Positions 37,496 to 64,000 of a stretch of DNA of 64,000 bases are shown piece by piece. The stretch covers positions 478,501 through 542,500 of the forward strand of contig OZ025889.1 of assembly GCA_964019415.1 (NCBI GenBank). Reading direction: 5' to 3'. A program made the position numbers and the translations under genes. Below the pieces are notes generated by a model. It saw nothing but the letters and a program-made list of their open reading frames with translations. It was not told the DNA's origin and did not search any database. How positions within the stretch are numbered: position 1 is the stretch's first letter; every line of letters starts with the position of its first letter. The DNA comes from Ianthella basta. Lineage: Eukaryota > Porifera > Demospongiae > Verongiida > Ianthellidae.

Positions 37496-38920
37496 TGGAG
37501 GGACTCCTAATTATGTGCCTTCACTATGGCCTTCACTATGGCCTGAACCTCACACTCAGTTAAAACCAGCCTCACATTTGGAGAGGTTCCCACATGCACA
37601 TGTGCTTTACCATCTTCCTTCCGAACGTCTATGTCCAAAAGAAGCTTTTCAGCTGCAAAATTGTGATTGAGAAATGTTAATGGCCCACACTACAATGCAT
37701 GCAGTTCACACCCTGCATGAATGCACACCCACTCTCCTCCAAGTGCCCACAGTGTGGGAGTATTCGTCCAAGATAAGTCCGGATGTTGATAGCACATTCC
37801 TGTTCCACTGGTTGGTGATGGCAGTGTGCCCCACCTTCCTGTGCTGAGGGTGTGTCACAGCCAGACACGCCCTCCACTGGCTCCAGACGCAGGCTCAGTA
37901 CACACTGACGAACAGTGTCCCTCTCCAGTGTCTCTAAGTCCTCTTCCTTGACTGCCTTATGCAAGGAGATATTGAAGTTTGTAGTCCTGGATGCTTCCTA
38001 CAGCAGAGCAACATACATAGGAGTAAACGGATTTGTACACAGATCAACAGTGTGATAAATACACCAACACTATAGTATCATGAAATGCATCAGATCCATG
38101 TGGTGTGCCCGTTCTGGTCTATGACTCTATTATTCATGTAACAACCTCCTTCACATGTCCATGTTCAGTCTATGTACCTTTGTGTTAGTGCTACACTGGA
38201 CCTATCTGTGTCCTAGCACCTTCAGGTGCGGTGCACTCTAATAATGATTAATTGATTAATTGATTAATTCAATACATCAATTTCAAGTACTGCCAGTGGA
38301 CCACTCTAGTGCATGGTATAATACATACATATTGTCTGTGATAATTGTGCATATAATTATATATGCCTCCATGTGAAACACACACACACAAGCTACTCAC
38401 TGGTAGCACGTGTAGCCTTTTCTCCCCCGACCCTGATACCAGCATATCCACACATGACAGGATCACTGTGGAATGAGCTTCCACCTGTGTATTTCATGGA
38501 TGGAGGAAGATAGAGTTTGAGGAAATGCTACTGAGCTATATTTAGGCTGAGCACCGGCATATTTACACTGCGAATAGAGTAGTGCAATAATTATATTGGA
38601 TGTACAATTAACTCTAGCTACATAACGTAACTTGCCATAGAGCACGTGCAGCTCACCTCCAAATGGTTCTTCACTTTCACCTGTACAATGGCGTGTCCTT
38701 CATATTTGATATCATCGAAACGCAGCCTCCATAGGTTCCCCGGGCACTCCTTCGTCTCCGCCTGGGAGAGAGGAAAGCAAAAAGCGTCGGTAGAATGCAT
38801 ACCAACCAGGTAACCAAGGTTTGCAGCTCCGTATCTATTGCAGTTCTGGCATTTGACACTTACTGCTAAGCCCTGCACAAGACATGCTATGAGCAAGGCG
38901 CACAGGTGCTCTCCCCTCAT
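35821..38920 (-). CDS. Type I membrane protein, 9 exons (438 aa), unrecognised
   Basis: Exons (minus): about 38864-38920, 38657-38761, 38401-38484, 37733-37997, 37576-37652, 37169-37329, 36913-37037, 36459-36610, 35821-36111; phases agree and the total is 439 codons with stop. Exon 1 is a signal peptide (MRGEHLCALLIACLVQGLA). About 300 extracellular residues follow with paired cysteines (AETKECPGNLWRLRF, FDPWCAIDESPSSSS, GPFILSVDFRPN, QMTGCRLGAYRYC, TYCYPLP). One hydrophobic segment near 325-345 (VGWLVFNAALYLILFPMA) is followed by basic residues (RCVATRRFRLR), and a glutamate-rich cytoplasmic tail ends the protein. The topology argues for a receptor-like or trafficking protein, but I recognise no family. 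Head to head with the first ARF-like gene. Confidence 0.8.
36610..36745. repeat. GGGGAGGA purine repeat in intron 7 of the membrane protein gene
   Basis: About 130 bp of G/A-rich units (GGGGAGGAGGGAGTAGAGAG). On the coding strand it is the polypyrimidine tract immediately upstream of the exon 8 acceptor. Confidence 0.88.
37453..37491. repeat. (AC)n microsatellite
   Basis: About 38 bp of AC in intron 5 of the membrane protein gene. Confidence 0.9.
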
Positions 38921-39178
38921 TGCAGCCTCGACTATATAGCTTGGCGCTATTGCCTTGAGAACGGCGGCGCATTGTAAGATGACGTCACGAGCTCAACAGG
39001 GATTTCCCCCTTTGGCAGGTGAGCATCTTGTGTAAAAGGATACCTGGGCGTGGGATGACGTTGCATCAGATTAAGAATGCAATTTCTTGTACAGCTGCAG
39101 GCGTGTGCCACCTCTGGTGCCTTCGAAGCTCTACAACTCTCCTGTTCGCTTGTAGTGTAGTACAAAGAGCGATCTGAG
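38921..39178. promoter_or_regulatory. Bidirectional promoter region, membrane protein / ARF-like 1
   Basis: 258 bp between divergent start codons. The last 15 bp before the GTPase ATG (AGCGATCTGAGATGGG) resemble those before the second GTPase gene (AGCGCTCTGAGATGGG). Confidence 0.5.
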
Positions 39179-45774
<6,596 letters not shown>

Positions 45775-46381
45775 CACAGTGGCATGCATACAGCTGTAAC
45801 TATCATTCAGTGCACACACCTCCTTCAGATGGCTGACACGGCTAGTGATAGTGTGTGCATGTGATCATATTAATTGAGTTGGGCATTCGATCGAGCAAAA
45901 ATTGCATTATGGCCTCTTGACACAAAACTTAATACTTTTTCCCACACAGAGCAGAATGCAACTACTTAACTAGCTACATACATGTCCTATGAGTGGTATA
46001 TTGTGCTTCAGTGCAGCACATGCAGACTGTACAGTTGTATGGGACAGCGATATAATTCAATAGAGCAAGTCAAATGCACAATTAACCGTATATGCTGAGA
46101 TATAATTACATGCCTGGTAACCATAGTCCTGTCTATAGGCTGTTTAAATTTACTTTTGTAGGGTACATTTCGCGCATGAGGCACAAGAAGACACTTATGA
46201 TGTCACCAGTACAAGGGGAATTCCCGTCGAGCAAATCTTGCCGTGTCATTTTGTGTGACGTGGAATCGAGAGCGTACCACGATGTGTGCCAGTGATTGGA
46301 CCTGTACACAGTCCTTCTGTTGTCGTGTCAGGCGCCATAGTACTCGAGAGCTAGTGCGAGGAGTATCAGGAGCGCTCTGAG
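45775..46381. other. Intergenic between the two ARF-like genes
   Basis: No gene or strong repeat seen. The last bases before 46382 resemble the start region of copy 1. Confidence 0.5.
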
Positions 46382-47367
46382 ATGGGTAATGTGGAGACGA
46401 CGGTAAAGGGCTGGTTCAAGCCAAAGAGCTTCCGAGTGCTCATGCTAGGTGGGCGTACACGTTGGGCGTGTCTGTGTGCAGGCGCAGAGTTGGCTGTATC
46501 GTCACTGTACTGCCTTTCTCTGTCCCCGTCACGTGCGTATGCAGGGTTGGATACAGCTGGCAAGACCAGCTTCCTGTACAAGCTTAAATTGGGAGAGGAG
46601 GTCAGAATCATTCCAACCCTCGGTGAGCTGCTGCAGTGTCTGTACTGTGTAGTGTGGCCACCAGGCGTGATTGCAATGTGTGTGGATGTGGTGGCCTCTG
46701 TGTTTCACCATTTGCTTGTGAAGAGTAGTGATGGGACTAGGAGGGTGTGCAGTGACTGAAGTGTGTTTGGGTCCTTAGAAGTGTGCTTGTATTTAAAGAT
46801 GCAGCTTGTCTAGGCCTCACTGTAGATATACAGTCATGTCCAATGTTTAGTACTATGGAGGATGAAATGGGCAGTGTGCACTCTTGTGCTTAGATACGTA
46901 TAGTGTGTATCCATGAACACCGCACACTTCTGCACACATGAATATATACACATTGTCACAAGTGTACATTGTGTGTGTGTGCGTGCGCGCACGTGTGTGT
47001 AGGTGTGTGTGTTCATTCTCCCACTTGTGTGTAACGTGTACAGGTTTCAATGTGGAGACAGTCCCCTTTGCTAAACATGAGCTGGTGATGTGGGATGTAG
47101 GAGGGCGGGATGCAGTGAGTTGGGCATAGCACACTATAGTGCTAACTCTGAAGGACACTCACTAAGAGGTGGTCATGTGACTGTCATGTGACTCAGAGGC
47201 CAAGTAACGCCATACTCTGCTAGCTCCATTTTTCATGAGATACATAATTATTTGGGAACAGTCATTTTAAAGAGTTTTCTCTCATCACTGATGGGTGTAT
47301 GATAGTCGTGTATTTTTGTATGATTATATTTTCACAACCAACCGACCAATTTGCAAATGTAGCAGGC

Positions 47368-47403
<36 letters not shown>

Positions 47404-47491
47404 CACACACACACATGTACACACATACGCACACACATGCACACACATACACACACACACACATGCACACATGCATGTATACACGCACGCA

Positions 47492-47556
<65 letters not shown>

Positions 47557-48277
47557 TGGTGGTGTAGTGAAAACAGCTATATAGGCCAGTGCTTGTATAG
47601 TGTGGTATAATATGTATAGACCCTCTCTGCACCAGGCACTTTGCTGGGTAAAGGACAACTGCTTGCTCCCTGCTCTGTCCACAGGTGAGGAATACTCATG
47701 GTCTGGTCCGGTTCTACGTGGACAACACCCAGGGCTTTGTGTTGTGTGTGGACAGTAATGACAGAGAAAGGATGGGAGAAGTGAATGAGTACCTGGATGG
47801 AGTACTTGGGTATGAGGTGTGCGATGGAATTCCCCTTCTGATTCTTGCGAACAAGCAAGACATCGATGGTGCCATGTCTCCCAAGGAAGTGGAGGAGGCA
47901 TTGGACAAGGACAAGCTGAGAGGAAGACCCTGGGGTGAGTGGTGTCATGTGTGGTCATGTGACTATCATGTGACTATCATGTGACTATCATGTGACTGGA
48001 TTTGTACTGTGGCATGGGTCACACATTGTTCTATCACACTTCTCCAGTTGTCCTTGGGAGCAGTGTGCTGAAGGGACAGGGCTTGGAGGAGGGACTGCAC
48101 TGGTTGCACTCAGAGATGGTACAACGAGAGATGGGTAAAACCCTATCAAAACCTGTTAACGAGGTTGCGTCAGATGGTAAGAAAGTGGCTCTGTCAAGTT
48201 GGCTGTTTTTCTGGCTGTCTTGTGGCAAACCGATTGCAGAGGATGAACCACGTGACTCACAAACAATTGTACTTTAG
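46382..48277 (+). CDS. ARF-family small GTPase, copy 2 (5 exons, 231 aa)
   Basis: Exons 46382-46448, 46545-46622, 47044-47114, 47685-47934, 48048-48277; the first four have exactly the lengths of copy 1. The sum is 232 codons with stop. Motifs: MGNVETT start, [14 protein letters not shown] (closer to canonical ARF than copy 1), WDVGG followed by [14 protein letters not shown]. Exon 4 is less divergent from standard ARF ([13 protein letters not shown]). The C-terminal extension is present and longer (ends [10 protein letters not shown]). A tandem duplicate of copy 1 in the same orientation, 0.6 kb apart, with compact introns. It shares the arginine in place of the switch 2 glutamine. Confidence 0.88.
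47369..47555. repeat. (AC)n/(ACATGC) microsatellite in ARF-like copy 2 intron 3
   Basis: About 185 bp of AC with ATGCAC and GTACAC interruptions. Confidence 0.93.
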
Positions 48278-49028
48278 ACAAGCATGTTGACATACGTACT
48301 ATTGCCATTCTTTACTACGTAATGTGCATTACTTGTTTATAAATAAATAAATAAATATTGCATCATATCTATAATATTTCCACTATCTCCTGTCCAATTC
48401 TCTTGAACTGATGGCAACACATGCATGCATGCACTAATGTAAACTTTGTAAAGAAACCCAGTCCCATAACTATCAGACAGCCTCTGCTCCCCTCCTTCAT
48501 TATAGGCTACCACCACTCTTTTATCTCTCTTGCCCATGTTGCTTCTCTGGGTAATGAACTCGATCAAAAACTTGTTTATAGCGGCCGTATTGGCCTTGAT
48601 ATACAGAGTGCTTTAATTTTCGCAGCAACAAGAAATGTCGACGTGTACTGCTCCATAAAGATGTGCATATGACACCCAGGATGCCATGACCAGCCATGCC
48701 TACACCCTGGATGGCTACATGTGTTCTTGTGTGCCTTGTTCTCTGAAAACTAGCAATGTTCTGTTTAACACACAAAGTAGCTAGCTAGCTAGCTTGCCGG
48801 CAGTACTATATTACATCATTGGGATGCATTAATCGTCCGAGGGATGTCATTAATCGCATGTGACTGATGTGTGGAGAACCAACCCTTTCTGACGCATTAA
48901 TCGCTCAAAGGATGACATATTCCCTAATCATTGGGTAGTTATACACATGTTCATAATGCTGGTTCCCTAGTGAATTTCATTTAGGATTCTCTGAACTCTA
49001 GCAATATTTTGTTTATCACACAAAGTAG
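48278..49028. other. Intergenic between ARF-like 2 and RYK copy B
   Basis: 3' flank of copy 2 with an (AATA)n stretch at 48340-48356. 48360-48530 matches 63710-63870 downstream of copy 3. CACAAAGTAGCTAG occurs at 48770-48788 and again at 49018-49031, right beside the duplication breakpoint. No supported gene. Confidence 0.55.
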
Positions 49029-60667
<11,639 letters not shown>

Positions 60668-60944
60668 GGTCCTGCCGAAGCGTGGCCGTGCCCGGGTGAG
60701 TAAGTATTTCCTTGGGACTCTTTTGCGCTCCGGTGAATCAGATCTTCAATCAATTCACCACACGTTGACCGCGTCACTTTCCACTAACCGAGGTGACCAA
60801 AATTCCGATCGTGTAGTCTAAGATTTATATTAAGGCATACGTAGCAACTATATTATTTGTCCATGTATTGTCTGCATTCTCAAACACTAGATAGTATATT
60901 TACAACACTAGTATATATTCAATTCAATTCAATTCAATTACTAT
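60668..60944. other. 5' flank of RYK copy B and end of the duplication
   Basis: Matches 34129-34376 upstream of RYK up to about 60917 (TTTACAACACTAGTA), then changes to an (ATTCA)n-like run. Only about 250 bp of the original RYK/ANKRD39 divergent promoter was duplicated; ANKRD39 was not. Confidence 0.7.
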
Positions 60945-61466
60945 TAACGTGCACCATGCCACATGGTGGCACTAGGACTCACTGTGGTCCAATGTAGCAC
61001 ACACAAACATAAGAAACATCATGTAGATAGTTAGTTGATGAGTAAATCAGGATATCTGTGCCACAGCTAATGGGAAAAAGGTTAGGTTAGGTTATTTTTA
61101 TTGAAACAGGATAGTCCCATTAGCTCATATGGCTGGTCTGCCTGGGAGTCCTGAAAACAATACAATACAATACCCACAAGCAATAGCACTGTTGTATTTC
61201 TAGCTAATGATGGTAAGGATAGAATGTAATTGTAATTAACAAAAATGGTCTGTAATTGAAGGTTAATTCATAAAATAGGATTTTAATGCATTCTTGAGAA
61301 GTGGAACAGACTTGCTACTTCTGATCTCTGAAGGAAGATTCGACCAGTCTAGTGATGCTCTAAAAAAGAAAGATCTCCTTCCCCACTCAGACTTAACAGG
61401 GAAGATGTGGGGGCATTGTGCTATTGTGACTACAACAGGAGTGGGAAAGAGATGAGAAAAACACAC
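60945..61466 (-). mobile_element. LINE 3'-end fragment (minus)
   Basis: The frame 61466 to 61263 reads RRSFFFRASLDWSNLPSEIR, SVPLLKNALKSYF: the C-terminal signature seen at the end of many CR1/L2-like reverse transcriptases. A 3' tail follows, with AATAAAAATAACCTAACC repeats near 61085-61105. Confidence 0.65.
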
Positions 61467-61476
61467 AGAGTCTTAA

Positions 61477-63000
61477 TTAAAACTTGCCAAACCAAGCATA
61501 CCACATTGACATAATAGTGGACAAAATGTTGTAGTTCCTACAAGCAAGGGACAATAGGTGAGCTGTGCCTTCTGCGTCTTCTGTGTGTGATCGGACTTCA
61601 GGCAACAATGGCTGTCGATGGCTGTTCCATGCTGGATATCTCAGAAGCCAATGCGTCACATCTTCCACTTCATTTCTGGTACACTCCTTGCACAGCCTAT
61701 CCTCTCTCTTCACTCCCTGCCACCTGCCTGTCTCCACCTGAAAAGCCGCTGTGCCTCCCCTTAGCTTCAGCAATACCCTCCTCTCCCTCTTTGCCTTCAC
61801 ATCTGCACAAGAAGACTCCTCACCACACTCAACAATCCTCCTCAACATTGACAACTTCGGTTTCATCTCCAAATCCTTGCTCCATTCTGCCCTCACTCTC
61901 CACCATGCAACACTCTCCAGCATTCATTTCAACTTTGCCTCTGACATGTTCTGTACCTGCACAGCACCCACCTCCTGCCAACCAAATTCATACAACAACT
62001 CAGCATCTTCTGCATCCAACTGTCCTTGCCATATTTTACTGCCTCCACTGCCACTCTCCTCAGTATTCTCCCCTCATACACTTTGCTTGCCAGCACTTTG
62101 AACCAAAAAAGGGTGCATCGCATTCTTGCCAACCCCACCATTGGCAGATCACCCATTTCTAATAACAGTGACACTCTAGGGTGCAGGGTTCCAACATCGA
62201 AGAACATCCGACATGCCCTCAGTTGTATCTGGTCCACAGCTTCTAAGTTCCGAGAGCACCCCCAAATCTCAGCTCCATACAGCATGGAGGACTCCACCAG
62301 CGAACTCATCAGCTTCTTGAACGTCCCAATGCCTATATCTCCAACCTCTACTCTGCACCACTGAAACCAAGCCCCCAAGGCCTTCTTCCCTGCCACTACT
62401 TTGTCTTGTACCATCTCCTTAAGGTCCAAGTGCTCATCTACCACGCACCCCAAGTACTTGTAGCAGCTCACCATTGGAATCTCCTCGCCATCGATCATGT
62501 ATCTTATCTCATTTCTCATCACTTTCTTCTTTCTGATGTGCATGATACCACACTTGGCAACATTAATCCTGATCCCCCAATCCTCACACCACTGCACAAG
62601 TACATCTAGACTCTTTCTCGATCCCTCTTCGTCTGAGGCCAACAAGGTTGTGTCATCTGCAAAGAGGAGACCTGGCATGGTGTCACCACCACACTCCACA
62701 CCACAGCTATCCTCTGTCTGGACACTACTCCATTTGTGTAAAGGGAGAATAACAAGGGAGAGGACACAGCCCTGGCGCAGACCAGCATTGACCCGAAACT
62801 CCTCACTCTGTTCACCTCCCACTTTGACATGGCAGGTGGTTCCCTCATAAAGGGCCTTCAAGAAATGCAAGAACTTGCCATTTATCCCCAACCCCTCGAG
62901 GCAACTCCACAATTTCCTCCTGTTCACTTTGTCGTATGCCTTAGAGAAATCTATAAAATGCAACCAACATACCATTTGCCTTCTTCACCATTTCCATCAC
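61477..63000 (-). mobile_element. 5'-truncated LINE (reverse transcriptase), minus
   Basis: Reverse transcriptase motifs on the minus strand: FIDFSKAYDKVNRRKL, GLRQGCVLS, LLFADDTTLLA, IDGEEIPMVSCYKYLG, then a C-terminal region with LCKECTRNEVEDVTHWLL (61477-61923), a CxxC-x-H pattern common at the end of invertebrate LINEs. Frame changes occur between QGCVLS and FADD (near 62720-62760) and near 61925. The copy starts abruptly within the reverse transcriptase at about 63000, joined to ARF-like intron sequence. A different element from the LINE at 52848. Confidence 0.8.
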
Positions 63001-63045
63001 TTTGCTGGGTAAAAGACGACTGCTTGCTCCCTGCTCTGTCCACAG

Positions 63046-63629
63046 GTGAGGAATACTCATGGTCTGGTCCGGTCCTTCATGGACAACACCCAGGGCTTTG
63101 TGTTGTGTGTGGACAGTCGTGACAGAGAAAGGATGGGAGAAGTGAATGAGTACCTGGGTGGAGTACTAGGGCATGAGGTGTGCGATGGAATTCCCCTTCT
63201 AATTCTTGCAAACAAGCAAGACATCGATGGTGCCATGTCTTCCAAGGAAGTGGAGGAGGCACTGGACAAGGACAAGCTGAGAGGAAGACCCTGGGGTGAG
63301 TGGTGTCATGTGTCCACCATGTGACTATCATGTGACTATCATGTGACTTGATTAGTACATGTGGCATGGGTCGCACATTGTTCTATCACACTCCTCCAGT
63401 TGTCCTTGGGAGCAGTGTGCTGAAGGGACAGGGCTTGGAGGAGGGACTGCACTGGCTGCACTCAGAGATGGTACAACGAGAGATGGGTAAAACCCTGTCA
63501 AAACCTGTTAATGAGGTTGTGTCAGATGGTAAGAAAGTGGCTCTGTCAAGTTGGCTGTTTTCCTGGCTGTCTTGTGGCAAACCGATTGCAGAGGATGAAC
63601 CACAAGACTCACAAACAATTGTACTTTAG
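63046..63629 (+). pseudogene. ARF-like GTPase copy 3, last two exons only
   Basis: Exon 4 63046-63295 and exon 5 63400-63629 have the same lengths as in copy 2 and are very similar ([13 protein letters not shown], end EPQDSQTIVL). Acceptor and donor sites are intact. Exons 1-3 (P-loop, switch regions) are absent: homology to copy 2 intron 3 begins at about 62995, exactly where the LINE fragment ends. No earlier exons exist within the window, so it cannot make a functional GTPase unless fused to something else. Confidence 0.85.
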
Positions 63630-64000
63630 ACAAGCATGTGGACATACGTACTATTGCCATTCTTTACTAATATGCATTACTTGTTTATAAATAAATAGTT
63701 ACCTCATCATATCTATAATATTTCCACTATCTCCTGTCCAATTCTCTTGAACTGATGGCAACACATATACATGCACTAATGTAAACTTTGTAAAGAAACC
63801 CAGGCTCATAACTATCAGGCAACCTCTGCTCCTCTCCTTTATTATACGCTACCGAGTAATTGTGTTAATGGCCTCACCACTCTTTTATCTCTCTTGCTGG
63901 CTTGCTTGGCTGAATGAATACAAGCACACATGTCCCCTCTGTAAGACATCCATCACTGCAAGGAGGAAGAAGAGAGTTGTTGCTGGTAACTCAGAGAGGA
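63630..64000. other. 3' flank of ARF-like copy 3
   Basis: Matches the copy 2 flank to about 63870, then unique. The last 60 bp contain no feature I can support. Confidence 0.5.

Overview
This is metazoan nuclear DNA from a compact, intron-rich invertebrate genome. The genes recognised (RYK, XPG/ERCC5, ANKRD39, a fibrinogen-domain protein, ARF-like GTPases) are animal genes. Introns are mostly 50-1500 bp, neighbouring genes lie head to head only 260-310 bp apart, and the window is full of CA/GT microsatellites, minisatellites and mobile elements. A sponge or other early-branching marine invertebrate fits; this is an inference from gene content and style, not from a diagnostic marker.

Layout. 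(1) 0.5-16.4 kb: a tandem array of intronless genes for secreted proteins with a conserved N-terminal domain and a variable cysteine-rich tail. Four copies are full length, one is internally deleted and two are remnants, most with the same TATA promoter module. (2) 10.4-15.4 kb: broken, head-to-tail partial copies of the 3' half of ERCC5, interleaved with that array. (3) 17.5-23.2 kb, minus: a complete 14-exon ERCC5/XPG gene (1050 codons), head to head with a small plus-strand gene (84 codons). (4) 25.4-34.1 kb, minus: a complete 11-exon RYK Wnt co-receptor (608 codons), with a two-exon secreted fibrinogen-domain gene nested antisense in one intron. (5) 34.4-35.4 kb: ANKRD39, head to head with RYK. 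(6) 35.8-38.9 kb, minus: a 9-exon type I membrane protein I do not recognise, head to head with (7) two tandem ARF-like GTPase genes (39.2-45.8 and 46.4-48.3 kb); the first carries a ~4-kb, 21-bp minisatellite in an intron. (8) 49.0-60.9 kb, minus: a second RYK copy made by a segmental duplication that stops inside the juxtamembrane exon, with a compound TG array expanded to 2.5 kb, a CR1-like LINE with a 2A-like motif, and a PIF/Harbinger element that itself contains a 626-bp inverted-repeat element. (9) 60.9-63.0 kb: minus-strand LINE fragments, then (10) the last two exons of a third ARF-like copy.

The most interesting object is the second RYK copy. Its exons and splice sites are preserved and its frame stays open until an in-frame stop 2 codons past the duplication breakpoint. 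It would encode signal peptide, WIF domain, transmembrane helix and a short tail, with no kinase domain. Its first WIF exon differs from the parent at about 10 of 122 bases, nearly all amino-acid changing, whereas an adjacent intron differs at about 1.5%. That pattern suggests a young, diverging, membrane-anchored decoy or modified Wnt receptor.

Exon models for ERCC5, RYK, RYK-B, ANKRD39, the type I membrane protein, both ARF-like genes and the fibrinogen gene were built by hand from GT/AG sites and phase; the summed lengths are multiples of three in each case.
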